The notes below the pieces were generated by a model that had not been told where the DNA came from, did not search any database, and worked only from the letters and a program-made list of their open reading frames with translations. A DNA stretch of 64,000 nucleotides from CAVURS01 sp963834425. GTDB lineage: Bacteria; Actinomycetota; Actinomycetes; Actinomycetales; CAVURS01. Within the stretch, counting starts at the first letter, position 1; each line of letters begins with the position of its first letter. The stretch lies in NCBI GenBank assembly GCA_963834425.1, contig CAWIBR010000013.1, positions 1,116,001 to 1,180,000 on the forward strand, read 5' to 3'. Below, in pieces: positions 33,646 through 43,528 of this stretch. A program made the position numbers and the translations under genes.

Positions 33646-34221
33646 ATGCCTGCCGACGACGAACTCGGCCTGGGTGAGCTCTCGCACGATCTCCCGACCG
33701 CGCCGTCGCCGGCTGGCTGGCGACAGGTGGCGAGCTCGCGCTGGCGGTTGATCGCGGTCACCGCGGTGCTGAGCCTGGCGGTCGGCGCCGTGGCGGGGCA
33801 GATCAGCGCCCGGCGGGTGCGGGACCAGCTCAGACCGGACCAGCAGACCACGCCGGTGCTGGCCTGGCTGTCGACGGAGTCGACGAGCGGCAGCACCCAG
33901 CAACAGGTCATCGTCCACGTCGCCAACCTCACGACCAGACCGATCCGGATCGAGCTGGTCATCTCGCGGCCCGGCGCGATGTCCCGACCGGTGACTGCGA
34001 CGCTGCCGACCGCCGTGAGCGTCGGGCCGGCTCCGGCCGGCAGTGCCGTGGTCGATCTGATCCCGCAGTGCGGCGGCCCCTACACGGGCGCCGCCATCGC
34101 GGTGCAGGTCGGATACCCGGACCCGCTCAGCCCCGGCACGATCCGGCACGTCGTCGTGGCCGTGGACAAAGACCCGGCCGTAGGCCCTTCCTATCCGAGC
34201 GCGCTCGATCAGGTCTGTTGA
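33646..34221 (+). CDS. membrane-anchored secreted protein, unknown (paralogue 1)
   Basis: A 191-residue protein: an acidic cytoplasmic N-terminus (MPADDELGLGELSHDL), one membrane helix (LIAVTAVLSLAVGAVAG), then an extracytoplasmic beta-rich domain (QQVIVHVANLTTRPIRIELV ... PQCGGPYTGAAIAVQVGYPD). The domain has one pair of cysteines and a pattern like an immunoglobulin or DUF-type beta sandwich; no family is recognised. A GAGGAGG site is 7 nt before the ATG at 33646. The next gene, 10 nt downstream, is a clear paralogue. Confidence 0.75.
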   Translation: MPADDELGLGELSHDLPTAPSPAGWRQVASSRWRLIAVTAVLSLAVGAVAGQISARRVRDQLRPDQQTTPVLAWLSTESTSGSTQQQVIVHVANLTTRPIRIELVISRPGAMSRPVTATLPTAVSVGPAPAGSAVVDLIPQCGGPYTGAAIAVQVGYPDPLSPGTIRHVVVAVDKDPAVGPSYPSALDQVC

Positions 34222-34231
34222 GGAGGCGCCC

Positions 34232-35256
34232 ATGCCGACCGACGACGTCGATCTGGGCGAGCTCCGGCCTGAACCGTCCGATCAGGGACCGTCCGATCAG
34301 GGACCGCCCGACGCTGGGACGCGACCCGCGTCCGCTCACCGGCGCAGTGTGGCGGTGGCGGTGGCAGTCGCGGCAAGTCTGGTCGTCGGGACCGTGGCCT
34401 GGCAGGTCGGCGCACAACGGGCCCGGGACGGGGTGCGGCCCCAGCTGTCCAAGGGGCCCGCTGTCCTGGCCTGGCTCTCCAACGCGGAGCCCCCGACCAC
34501 AACGCACGATCAGGTCGTGGTGCATGTGAGGAACCTCAGCCCCAGCCTCGGTGCGGGTCGAGGGCGTGGTCTCCTCGGCCGGCACCTCCGCTTCGGCTCT
34601 CAGCGCTGCCTTGCGCGCCGCCGTATCGGTCGATCCGACCCGGACCGGCAGCGCGGTCGATGGACCTGGCGGCGGAGTGCCGCAACCGCTACGCGGGCGC
34701 GTCGATCGCGCTGCGTGTCGGCTACCCGGACCCGGTGCGCCCGAGGACGACTCGGCACGTCCTGGTGCCGGTGAACGACGGCCCGCTCCTCGGCCCGTCG
34801 TACTCGACGGTGCTCAATCGGATCTGCTCGCGCACGGTGCGGTTCAACCAAACCGTGCGGGCGTCCGGCGTCACGGTCGAACTGCCGGATGTCGCTCAGG
34901 ACGTCGCCGAGCTCCTGCTGACCAACCGTGCACACACGGTGCGGGCCGTCCAGATCGTGGCGACCGGTGCCGGTCGGTTCACGATGGTCAGCTCCCCCGC
35001 GATGCCTCTCCTGCTCGCGCCTGGCGAGCAACGGGCGGTGCGGCTGCGGATCCGGGTGGGCAGCTGCCAGGAGCTGGCCTTGGGACCGGCCTGGGCCGAC
35101 ACGCTCCAGTTGCAGGTCACCCCAGTCGGCAACGACCCTCGGCAGCCGGAGGTCGAGGAGGACGCCGACGATCCCACCGCGTTGGGTCTGTTCGAGGCGG
35201 TGTTCCCGATTCTTGACGCTGCGGGCTACGAGCAGTGCCCCCAGCAGCACGGCTGA
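34232..35256 (+). CDS. membrane-anchored secreted protein, unknown (paralogue 2, frame broken twice)
   Basis: It repeats the layout of the gene before it: acidic N-terminus (with the hexapeptide-like repeat PSDQGPSDQGP), one membrane helix (SVAVAVAVAASLVVGTVAW) and the same beta domain (VLAWLSNAEP; DQVVVHVRNLS; AECRNRYAGASIALRVGYPD). A second beta domain is added (ICSRTVRFNQTV ... SCQELALGPAW). Extra bases near 34547 and 34656 break the frame; comparison with the paralogue (SAVVDL in both) shows the second exactly. Corrected length is 340 residues. The two genes overlap in function at most by inference; no homologue is recognised. Confidence 0.7.
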
Positions 35257-35428
35257 CCCCGCCGCCGTCCGCGTGCGGCTGATGCGGGCGAAAGTCGTTG
35301 CGGCGTCAACGATTGAGCCCTGAAGCACCTCGTCGTACGGGCCGGTAACTCGGTTGACCCCGACCCCGAGCGGCACTCAGGGTTACCGGTGAAGGTTCAG
35401 GGTTCAGGTCAGGTGTATCCCCGTGGAC

Positions 35429-35444
35429 GGTGACACCTGTCACC
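35429..35444. promoter_or_regulatory. perfect palindrome upstream of ABC transporter, possible operator
   Basis: GGTGACA-CC-TGTCACC, 16 nt, 75 nt upstream of the ABC ATPase ATG, in a 263-nt gap that should contain the promoter. The gap shows otherwise only a short GGTTCAGGGTTCAGG tandem (35395-35409). The size suits a dimeric repressor; no regulator gene is adjacent. Confidence 0.45.
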
Positions 35445-35519
35445 CAGTGTGATGGACCCACCGTGATCGACTGATCCGGCCACAAGCAGCGACGCCATCG
35501 ACCAAGGGGTACGACCACA

Positions 35520-36317
35520 ATGACCGGAACCGGTGTGGACATGAGCGCAGTCCCGAACGCCAGCCAGCCCGATCCCAGCCAGAGCGCCATCATCGCCAGC
35601 ACCCGCGACCTGGTGAAGACCTACGGAAAGGGTGACGCCGAGGTGCACGCCCTCGCGGGCGTCTCGGTGGATCTCGAGCGGGGCAAGCTCACCGCGATCA
35701 TGGGCCCGTCCGGCTCGGGCAAGTCGACCCTGATGCACTGCATGGCCGGCCTGGACTCGCCCACCTCGGGGCTGATCGTCATCGACGGGGTCGAGCTCGG
35801 CGGGTTGAACGACAAGGCCCTGACCCGCTTGCGCCGGGACCGCCTCGGCTTCGTCTTCCAGGCCTACAACCTGGTGCCCACCCTGACCGCGGCCGAGAAC
35901 ATCACCCTGCCGCTGGACATCGCCGGGCGGGACGTCGACAAGGAGTGGTTCGACCACGTGATCGACGCCGTCGGGCTGCGGGACCGGCTGAACCACCGGC
36001 CCAACCAGCTCTCCGGCGGCCAGCAGCAACGCGTCGCCTGCGCCCGGGCGCTCGTCAGCAAGCCGGCGATCGTCTTCGGCGACGAGCCGACCGGCAACCT
36101 GGACTCGCGGTCGAGCATCGAGGTGCTGACCTTCCTGCGGAAGTCGGTCGACGACTTCGGCCAGTCGATTGTGATCGTCACGCACGACCCCAGCTCCGCG
36201 GCGTACGCCGATCGCGTGCTGTTCCTCGCGGACGGCCAGATCGTCGACGAGATGGCCCGCCCGACGGCCGACATGGTCCTCGAGCGGATGAAGCGCTTCG
36301 ACGCTCAGGGTCGGTGA
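35520..36317 (+). CDS. ABC transporter ATP-binding protein (MacB/LolD type)
   Basis: A 265-residue ATPase with Walker A GPSGSGKST, Q-loop VFQAYNL, signature LSGGQQQR, Walker B IVFGDEPTGNLD and the H-loop in VIVTHDPSSAAYA. The sequence type is that of ATPases paired with FtsX/MacB permeases, which drive mechanotransmission or lipoprotein/peptide export rather than classical import. An AAGGGG ribosome-binding site precedes the ATG. The permease gene follows after 7 nt. Confidence 0.94.
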   Translation: MTGTGVDMSAVPNASQPDPSQSAIIASTRDLVKTYGKGDAEVHALAGVSVDLERGKLTAIMGPSGSGKSTLMHCMAGLDSPTSGLIVIDGVELGGLNDKALTRLRRDRLGFVFQAYNLVPTLTAAENITLPLDIAGRDVDKEWFDHVIDAVGLRDRLNHRPNQLSGGQQQRVACARALVSKPAIVFGDEPTGNLDSRSSIEVLTFLRKSVDDFGQSIVIVTHDPSSAAYADRVLFLADGQIVDEMARPTADMVLERMKRFDAQGR

Positions 36318-36324
36318 GCTCGAC

Positions 36325-38854
36325 ATGTTGAGAGCCGCTACCCGAAGTGTGTTGGGCCACAAGCTCAGGCTCGTGCTCACCGCTCTGTCCATCGTGCTGG
36401 GCGTTGCCTTCGTGTCCGGGACGTTCATCCTCACCGACGCGCTCAAGAGCACGTTCAACGCCATCGCCGACGCCGGCAACAGCGACGTCTACGTGCGCGG
36501 TGTGACCGACAAGACCGCCGTCGCCGACGTCAACGGCGCGCAACGCACGCAGCTGCCGATCACCGACGCTGCCAAGATCGAGGCGGTGCCAGGTGTCGCG
36601 CGGGTGAACCCGCAGCTGCAGGGCACCGCGATCCTGATCGGCAAGAACGGCAAGGCCGCCGTCAACGGCGGCGCGCCACCGCTCGGCTTCGGCTGGAGCG
36701 ACGACCCGAACTCGTGGACGCTGCTGTCCGGCCGGGCACCGACGTCGGCGAACGAGGTGGCCGTCGAGAAGTCGACGCTGTCGCTCGCCGATCTCAAGGT
36801 CGGGGACAGCAACCAAGGTCGTGGTCGGCGGCCAGGTCATCCCGGTGACCATCGTCGGCAAGGTCGAGGTGCCTGGCGGCGCTGGACTGGCGGGCGCGAC
36901 CGCGACCCTCTTCGACCCGGCATCGGCGCAGAAGTACTACGCCGCAGACGGCACGGTGCCATCGTTCGCGGTCGATGCGGATCCCGGCGTCTCACCCGCG
37001 GAGCTGAGCGACCGGCTGGCGGCCGCTCTGCCGGGCACCAACGTGCTGACCGGCAAGCAGCTCGCCGAGGAGACCAAGAAGGACCTGGACAACGGCGTGC
37101 TGAAGATCTTCACGACGTTCTTCTTGATCTTCGCCTTCATCGCCGTCTTCGTCGGCGCCTTCGTCATCCTGAACACCTTCTCGATGCTGGTGGCGCAGCG
37201 GACCCGCGAGCTCGCGCTCCTGCGAGCCCTCGGTGCCTCGCGGCGACAGGTCACCCGATCGGTGCTGATCGAGGCGTTCATCGTCGGCGCCTTCTCCAGC
37301 GTCGTGGGCCTGGGCGTCGGTGCTGTGATCGCGGTGGCGCTCAAGGCCCTGCTGAGCAAGTTCGGGCTGAAGATCAGCAGCGACCTGCCGATTGCCCCGC
37401 GGACCGTGGTCTGGTCGTTCGCGGTCGGCATCATCGTGACCCTGGTCGCGGCCTACTTCCCGGCTCGCCGGGCGGCCCGGATCCCCCCGGTGGCCGCGAT
37501 GCGCGACGACGTCGCGCTGCCGACCCGCTCACTGAAGGTGCGGGCGGTGGGCGGCGTGGGGCTGCTGGTGGTCGGTATCGCAGTCCTGATCCTGGGCCTG
37601 AGTGGCTCGGCGAGCCACTCCGGTGCGGTCACCGGGCTCGGCGCAGGACTCACCGTGCTGGGTGTCACGATCCTGGCGCCGATCCTCGCGCCGGCGGTGC
37701 TGACCGTGGTCGGCTGGCCGTTCGCGGCGATCTGGGGCACCAACGGCAAGATCGCCCGGGCCAACGCGATCCGCAACCCGCGTCGGAGCGCGGCGACGGC
37801 GTCCGCCTTGATGATCGGCCTCGCGCTGGTCACCGGCGTGACGGTGATCGCGCAGTCGACCAAGGCCAGCTTCGCGCAGACCTTCCAGACCGACCTGACG
37901 GCGCAGTACGCCATCACGGCGGCGAGTGGAGCGACCGTGCCCGCGGCTGTGGCCGACCAGGCGCGCGGTGTGGACGGAGTGTCACACGTCGCTGAGTACA
38001 CCGGAATGCCGATCCAGATCAATGGCGACGACGACAGTGCCACTGCCGTCAACGCCGCGGATGTCGTTGCGGCACAACACGTCGACATGTCGGCCGGCTC
38101 GGTCAGTGCCTTGGATGACAACCAGATCCTGGTCTCTTCCAAGCTCGCCAAGTCTGAGCACTGGACCCTCGGGCAGAAGTTGCCAGGTCGCGTGGCCACC
38201 AAGCCGGTGACCTTGACCATCGGCGGCATCTACACCAACGACCAGCTGCTCGGCGGGATCACTGTCCCGATCGCGTGGTACGACGCTGCCGTGCCGGCCG
38301 CTCAACGGGTGGACTTCGCGATCGGGGTCGTCACGAGCGACGGCAAGGACTCCGCCTCGGTCAAGTCCGCGCTGACCAAGATCACCGACCCCTACGCCGT
38401 GGTCTCGGTCAAGACCAAGGCGGAGTACATCAAGGACCAGCAGGGACAGCTCAACGTGCTGCTCTACATCCTCTATGCGCTGCTCGGCCTGGCCGTGATC
38501 ATCGCGATCTTCGGGATCGTCAACACGCTCGCACTGTCGGTCTTCGAACGGACCCGCGAGATCGGGTTGCTCCGCGCCGTGGGCATGGTCCGCAGCCAAC
38601 TGTGGGGCGTGATCACGATGGAGTCGGTGGCCATCTCGGTCTTCGGCGCGCTGATGGGCGTCGTCCTCGGGCTGTTCTTCGGCATCTCGGTGCAGCGGGC
38701 CCTGTCTGGGCAAGGGCTCCAGGTGTTGGCCATCCCGTCCGTGAGCCTGGTGATCTTCTTGATCCTGGCTGCCATCGCGGGAGTGTTCGCCGCGATCTGG
38801 CCGGCGCGGCGGGCGGCCAAGCTCGACGTACTGAAGGCCATCACGACCGAGTGA
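36325..38854 (+). CDS. FtsX/MacB-like ABC transporter permease (frame broken once)
   Basis: About 842 residues with two FtsX modules. One helix near residues 15-35 leads to a large extracellular domain, then three helices (FFLIFAFIAVFVGAFVILNTF, ...). A second extracellular domain follows, and a last three-helix set containing RTREIGLLRAVGMVRSQLWG, the usual cytoplasmic motif (also RTRELALLRALGASRRQV in the first half). One extra A near 36811 (AGCAACC for AGCACC) shifts the frame; 2,530 nt is one more than a multiple of three. It forms the membrane part of the transporter with the ATPase just upstream. Confidence 0.9.
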
Positions 38855-38966
38855 TGGCGCGGAGGAACCGATTCAGCTCCCCCAGCGGGGCGCCGAGGAG
38901 GAGAATGACGGCGGAGGGGTCGGGTCTCGGGGGCTCGGCCCCTCAGCCCTGTCCGGGTGGTCCCCG

Positions 38967-38972
38967 TAGGCT
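38967..38972 (+). promoter_or_regulatory. leaderless -10 box for the PAC2 gene
   Basis: TAGGCT, 6 nt before GTG 38979. Confidence 0.5.
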
Positions 38973-38978
38973 GGTGCG

Positions 38979-39845
38979 GTGATCGAGCTGGGTGATGTGC
39001 CGGAGCTGCACCGCCCGGTGGTGATCGCCGCCTTCGAGGGGTGGAACGACGCCGGTGAGGCGGCCAGCGGCACGGTCGAGCATCTGGCCCGGGAGTGGGA
39101 CGCCGAGCCGGTCGCAGCGCTGGACCCCGAGGACTACTACGACTTCCAGGTCAACCGGCCCACCGTCGAGCTGGGTGAGGACGGGAACCGGCGGATCATC
39201 TGGCCCACGACTCGGCTGCTGATCGCCCGCCGGCCCGGCCATGCCCACGACATCGTGCTCGTCGACGGCATCGAGCCTTCGATGCGCTGGCGAGGTTTCG
39301 TGGTCGAGCTGCTGAGCTTCGCCCAGGACGTCCACGCCGAGCTGCTGGTCAGTGTTGGCGCGTTGCTGGCCGACGTGCCACACACGCGGCCGATCCCGGT
39401 CACGGTGACCAGCCAGGACGAGGAGCTGGTCAGCCGGCTCGAGGCCGAGCAGTCCCGCTATGAGGGTCCGACCGGCATCGTCGGTGTCCTGGCCGACGCC
39501 GCCAGCCAAGCCTCGATGCCGGCGGTGTCGCTCTGGGCGGCCGTCCCCCACTACGCCGGTGGCGTGCCCTCGCCCAAGGCCACCCTCGCCCTGCTTGGCC
39601 GGATCGAGGAGTTGCTCGACCTCACCATCCCCCTCGGCGATCTGCCCGAGCAGGCGCGAGCCTGGGAGCGCGGCGTCGACGAGCTCGCCGAGAACGACAG
39701 CGAGGTCGCCGACTACGTCCAGTCGCTCGAGCAGGCCAAGGACACGGCCGACCTGCCCGAGGCGACCGGCGAGGCGATCGCTCGTGAGTTCGAGCGCTAC
39801 CTCCAGCGGCGCGGCGACGACGACCCGCCGCGCGCTCAGGGCTGA
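38979..39845 (+). CDS. PAC2 family protein (proteasome assembly chaperone-like)
   Basis: A 288-residue protein matching the PAC2 family: VVIAAFEGWNDAGEAASGT at the start, EDYYDFQVNRP, and WAAVPHYAGGVPSPKATLALL. It is related in fold to eukaryotic proteasome assembly chaperone 2. Actinobacterial PAC2 proteins have been proposed to aid or accompany the proteasome, but the role is not established. Here it lies 10 kb from arc, head-out from mshC, as often seen in actinobacteria. GTG start placed by the -10 box. Confidence 0.88.
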   Translation: MIELGDVPELHRPVVIAAFEGWNDAGEAASGTVEHLAREWDAEPVAALDPEDYYDFQVNRPTVELGEDGNRRIIWPTTRLLIARRPGHAHDIVLVDGIEPSMRWRGFVVELLSFAQDVHAELLVSVGALLADVPHTRPIPVTVTSQDEELVSRLEAEQSRYEGPTGIVGVLADAASQASMPAVSLWAAVPHYAGGVPSPKATLALLGRIEELLDLTIPLGDLPEQARAWERGVDELAENDSEVADYVQSLEQAKDTADLPEATGEAIAREFERYLQRRGDDDPPRAQG

Positions 39846-39872
39846 CCGCGCCGGCCCGGTTCTCGGGTTCGG

Positions 39873-41135
39873 CTACAGCTGCACACCCAGCAGAGCATCG
39901 GCCGCGCGGCGGATCAGGTCCGGCGCGTCCGGGTCGAGGACAGCGTCCGCCGGTGGATCCTGTTGTGCCGCAACCCAGTTGTCGATCGCGGCGACGGCGC
40001 GGGGCGCGTCCAGGTCCTCGGCCAGCGCGGCTCGAACGTCGGCCAGGGTGACCCTCGCGTCGGTCCCGGCGGGTGCGGCCACGGCCGCGCGCCACCGGTC
40101 GAGCCGGGCGATCGCCGCGTCAAGGTCGTCCTGGGTCCAGAACCACGCGGTCGCGTAGTGATGGCCGAGTAGCACCAGCCGCACCGCCATCGGGTCGACG
40201 CCCGCCGCGCGCAGCTTGGAGACGAAGACCAGGTTGCCCTTGGACTTGCTCATCTTCTCGCCGTCGAGCCCGACCATCGCCTGGTGCAGGTAGGCCCGCG
40301 CGAACGGCCACTCGCCGGTCAGCGCGCTGGCTTGTACGGCGCTCATCTCGTGGTGCGGGAAGACCAGGTCGGTGCCGCCGCCCTGCACGTCGAACGACAT
40401 GCCGAGGTGGTCCAGCGAGATGCAGGTGCACTCGATGTGCCACCCGGGCCGGCCCGCGCCCAACGCGCCCCCGTCCCAGGCCGGCTCCCCCGGCCGGACT
40501 GCGCGCCAGAGCAGCGGGTCCAACGGATCCCGCTTGCCGGCGCGGTCGGGGTCGCCTCCGCGCTCGGCGAAGACCTCGTGCATCTGCTCGCGAGTCCAGC
40601 GGCTGACCTGGCCGAAGCGCGGCTCCTGGGCCAGATCGAGGTAGGTGTCGTGGGCTCCTGAGGGGTCGTCCGGCACGGGCACGGCATAGGCCAGGCCCGC
40701 GTCGACCAGCCGCGTCACCGCTTCGGCAATCCGCGGGATGCTCTCGACCACGCCGACGTACTCCCTCGGGGGAAGCACCCGCAGAGCCGTCATGTCCTCG
40801 AAGAAGAGGCCGATCTCGCGGGCCGCCAGATCTCGCCAGTCGATGCCGTCGCGCTCGGCTCGCTCCAGCAGCGGGTCATCGACGTCGGTCACGTTCTGCA
40901 CGTAGTCGACGGCCTTCCCGCTGTCGCGCCAGGCCCGGCCGAGCAGGTCCATCGTCACGTAGGTCGCGGCGTGGCCCATGTGCGTGGCGTCGTACGGCGT
41001 GATCCCACAGACGTAGAGCCGCGCGGTGTCGCCGGTCACCGGCTGGACGAGCTGGCCCGAAGAGCTGTCGCGCACGTGCACCGCCGGGCTCTGGCCGGGC
41101 AGCTCGGGCAGGTCAGGCGAGGGCCACGCGGTCAC
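39873..41135 (-). CDS. mshC: L-cysteine:GlcN-Ins ligase MshC (mycothiol biosynthesis)
   Basis: A 420-residue class I tRNA-synthetase-like enzyme that joins cysteine to glucosaminyl-inositol with ATP, the third step specific to mycothiol. It has the zinc Cys in YVCGITPYDATHMGHA (HIGH-like HMGH at 52-55), YVQNVTDVDDPLLERA, WHIECTCIS and KMSKSKG. The N-terminus PSPDLPELPG is typical of MshC rather than CysS. The GTG at 41135 has TAGGCT 7 nt upstream; the frame is open further to 41255 but without family similarity. Its presence implies a mycothiol-based redox buffer. Confidence 0.94.
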   Translation of the reverse strand: MTAWPSPDLPELPGQSPAVHVRDSSSGQLVQPVTGDTARLYVCGITPYDATHMGHAATYVTMDLLGRAWRDSGKAVDYVQNVTDVDDPLLERAERDGIDWRDLAAREIGLFFEDMTALRVLPPREYVGVVESIPRIAEAVTRLVDAGLAYAVPVPDDPSGAHDTYLDLAQEPRFGQVSRWTREQMHEVFAERGGDPDRAGKRDPLDPLLWRAVRPGEPAWDGGALGAGRPGWHIECTCISLDHLGMSFDVQGGGTDLVFPHHEMSAVQASALTGEWPFARAYLHQAMVGLDGEKMSKSKGNLVFVSKLRAAGVDPMAVRLVLLGHHYATAWFWTQDDLDAAIARLDRWRAAVAAPAGTDARVTLADVRAALAEDLDAPRAVAAIDNWVAAQQDPPADAVLDPDAPDLIRRAADALLGVQL

Positions 41136-41142
41136 GGCGGCG

Positions 41143-41148
41143 AGCCTA
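41143..41148 (-). promoter_or_regulatory. leaderless -10 box for mshC
   Basis: TAGGCT on the minus strand, 7 nt before GTG 41135. Confidence 0.5.
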
Positions 41149-41249
41149 ACGACCGGGCTGCGACGGCTCGCGCCCGCCTGGCGCTGCACCTTCGCCGCGC
41201 CCTGCGTCGAGCGCCACCAACCTGGCTCCGAGCCGCGGCCAGGCCGGCC

Positions 41250-41284
41250 CGACACGCCTGCAAAAAAGAGTCTTCGGCGTGTCG
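41250..41284 (-). terminator. hairpin between the SCO1664-like gene and mshC
   Basis: CGACACGCC pairs perfectly with GGCGTGTCG around a 17-nt A-rich loop (CAAAAAAGAG inside). It lies 80 nt beyond the stop of the SCO1664-like gene and 100 nt before mshC, and fits a terminator of the upstream operon. Confidence 0.5.
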
Positions 41285-41363
41285 CGCGGGACGCGGCCGG
41301 GGGGTGGTGCGGCGAGAGTGACTGAGCGTCATCACTTTCGCGATCGAAACGGGAGCCGAGAGT

Positions 41364-42206
41364 TCAGAAGGGGGGCCAAGGGATGGCGGGCCAGCCCTCG
41401 CCCATCCGCGGGTAGCGCCCACGGCGAGCCAGCAGCCGCGCCCGTCGCGCCGTCACCGCGATCTCCTCGACCATCAGGTGCTCGGCCAGCGTCTCCGGCC
41501 ACAGGCGCTCGTCGTCGGTCGTCAACCAGGCCTCGAGGTCACGGGACAGGCGGGCGACCACCTCGATCGCGTCCTCATCGAGCGGCTCGCCGGCCCAGCC
41601 CCACAGCACCGTGCGCAGCTTCTCCTCGACGTTGAAGGTGAGCCCGTGGTCGACACCGACCAGGCCCCCGTCGCCCTCGCCGTCGTCGAGCACGTGACCG
41701 CCCTTGCGGTCGGCGTTGTTCAGCACCACGTCGAGGGCGGCCATCCGGGCCAGGTCGGGATGGTCGGCGTGCACCAGGCTGACCGGCGCCCCGCCGCCGT
41801 CCTCGGCGTCCAGCACGTGCAACCAGCCGGGCGGCACGCGGTCGCGGCGTACGACATCGACCACACCTGCGCCCTGCTCGTCGGACTCCTGCTCGACCCA
41901 CAGCTGCACGCTGCCCTCGCCGAACGGCCCGTCGCGGCGCACCGTCGGCGGCACCAGGCCCCAGCCGGTGGCCTCCGAGATCAGGTACGCCGCGACCTCG
42001 CGGCCGGCCAGCGTGCCGTCCGGGAAGTCCCAGAGCCGGCGCTCCCCCGCGATCGGCTTGTAGACGCACGCTCCTTCGACGCCGTCCAGGCTGATGCTGG
42101 CGTAGAGCGTGGCGTTCGAGGCGCTCAGCAGGCGGCCCTGCACCTCGATCCGGCCGTGGGCCAGGAGGGTCAGCGCGTCGGGCTCAGCGGCGGTAGCCAT
42201 TGGCAC
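41364..42206 (-). CDS. SCO1664 family protein (phosphatidylinositol-kinase-like fold)
   Basis: A 280-residue protein of the SCO1664 family, distantly like PI3/PI4 kinases. GACVYKPIAGERRLWDFP gives a candidate ATP-binding lysine, and DVVLNNADRKGGHVL then VGVDHGLTFN give the catalytic-loop and metal-binding-like residues. The function is unknown. It begins inside the 3' end of the DUF3090 gene (22-nt overlap), and the histidine phosphatase, DUF3090, SCO1664-like and mshC genes keep the order found in streptomycetes. An alternative ATG lies at 42200. Confidence 0.82.
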   Translation of the reverse strand: MPMATAAEPDALTLLAHGRIEVQGRLLSASNATLYASISLDGVEGACVYKPIAGERRLWDFPDGTLAGREVAAYLISEATGWGLVPPTVRRDGPFGEGSVQLWVEQESDEQGAGVVDVVRRDRVPPGWLHVLDAEDGGGAPVSLVHADHPDLARMAALDVVLNNADRKGGHVLDDGEGDGGLVGVDHGLTFNVEEKLRTVLWGWAGEPLDEDAIEVVARLSRDLEAWLTTDDERLWPETLAEHLMVEEIAVTARRARLLARRGRYPRMGEGWPAIPWPPF

Positions 42207-42754
42207 GCGGGCAGATGTGCCCCTGCGGGTCGAGCGGGTTGCCGCAGAACGGACAGGGCGGGCGACCCTGGGCCACGACCGCCGCGGCCCGATGGGCGAA
42301 GACGCGGGCCTGGACCCCGGTGATCGCGACGCGCAGCATCGAACCCTCGGCCGGAGTCAGCGACAGCTCGGCCTGGTCGGCCTCGTCGTCCTCGTCGTCG
42401 TCCGGCTCGGCCACCTCGTGGCACTCGATGATCACCCGATCCCGGTCGCCGTCCCAGGTCAGGCTCATCGAGGCGACCCGGAAGTCCTCCTCGATCGGCA
42501 CGTCCAGGGGTGCGTTGTCGATCTGGTCGGCCGGGGCGATCGCCGGGACGGGTGCGGTGCCGCCGCTGCGCCGGACCACCTCGTCGAGCAGCTCCTCGAC
42601 CCGCTCGGCCAGGACCGCGACCTGCTGCTTCTCCAGCGCGACGCTGGTGACGCGGCCGCCCGCCGCGAGCCTGCAGGAAGAACGTCCGCTGGCCGGGCTC
42701 GCCGACCGTGCCGGTGGTGAACCGGTCCGGCTCCTCGTAGTCGAACAACGCCAT
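42184..42754 (-). CDS. DUF3090 family protein (frame broken once)
   Basis: About 189 residues once corrected. The first frame gives MALFDYEEPDRFTTGTVGEP and RTFFLQA; the second gives GGRVTSVALEKQQVAVLAER to the end CPFCGNPLDPQGHICPRANG, a zinc ribbon typical of DUF3090. One extra base near 42667 joins them (571 nt total). The function is unknown. A TAGGGT hexamer stands 6 nt before the ATG. It lies between the histidine phosphatase and the SCO1664-like gene, with which it overlaps. Confidence 0.85.
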
Positions 42755-42760
42755 GCCAGG

Positions 42761-42766
42761 ACCCTA
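42761..42766 (-). promoter_or_regulatory. leaderless -10 box for the DUF3090 gene
   Basis: TAGGGT on the minus strand, 6 nt before the ATG at 42754. Confidence 0.45.
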
Positions 42767-42772
42767 CGTGAC

Positions 42773-43522
42773 CTAGGAACTGCCGGCGCCGCCGCCGACG
42801 GCTGCGTCACTGGAGGCCTTGGCCTTGCTGGCGCGGGACCGGCGTCGCTTCGGTGCCGGCGCGAGCGCGCTGAGGTCGCCCCCGGTGTCGTTGACCCGCA
42901 ACACGAACGGCCGCAGGTCGGTGTAGCGGACGACCGAGACCGACGCCGGGTCGACGACGATCCGCTGGAACTCGTCGAGGTGCATCCCCAGCGCGTCGGC
43001 CAGCAGCGCCTTGATGACGTCGCCGTGCGAGACCGCGATCCAGACCGCGTCGTCGCCGAACTCGGCCGCGACCTGACCGTTGGTCTCTCGGGCCGCGTCC
43101 ACGGCCCGGGCCTGTACGGCGCGCAGCGACTCGCCGCCCGGAAACGTCACGGCACTCGCGTGGGCCTGGACGACCCGCCACAGCGGGTCCTTGGCCAGGG
43201 TGCTCAAGGGCTGGCCGGTCCAGTCGCCGTACCGGCACTCGCCCCAGCGCTCGTCAACGATCGGCGCGGGTCGTGGTGTCCCGGGTTGCCCCGTCTTGGG
43301 AGGCGGCCCGGCTGTGGCGGCGATGGCGGCCGCCGTCTCCTGGCAGCGTTCGAGCGGGCTGGTGACCAGGCGCGACACCGGGAGGGCGGCCAGTCGCTGG
43401 GCGACGGCCGCGGCTTGTTGCTCGCCGCGTTCGTCGAGATGGACCCCGGGCGTCCAGCCGGCCAGCGTGCCCGAGACGTTCGCGGTGGTGCGCCCGTGTC
43501 GGACGAGGACCAGGGTTGGCAC
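42773..43522 (-). CDS. histidine phosphatase family protein (phosphoglycerate mutase-like)
   Basis: About 249 residues. LVLVRHGRTTANVSG holds the catalytic RHG, TSPLERCQETA the second Arg, and VSHGDVIKALL the second His. This is the acid phosphatase/PGM-like branch; the substrate is unknown. The C-terminal 45 residues are a basic Ala/Lys/Arg/Ser-rich tail. Of two adjacent GTG codons (43525 and 43522), the second lies 6 nt from the TAGCCT box and is preferred. First gene of the set DUF3090 - SCO1664-like - mshC. Confidence 0.88.
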   Translation of the reverse strand: MPTLVLVRHGRTTANVSGTLAGWTPGVHLDERGEQQAAAVAQRLAALPVSRLVTSPLERCQETAAAIAATAGPPPKTGQPGTPRPAPIVDERWGECRYGDWTGQPLSTLAKDPLWRVVQAHASAVTFPGGESLRAVQARAVDAARETNGQVAAEFGDDAVWIAVSHGDVIKALLADALGMHLDEFQRIVVDPASVSVVRYTDLRPFVLRVNDTGGDLSALAPAPKRRRSRASKAKASSDAAVGGGAGSS

Positions 43523-43528
43523 CACCCC

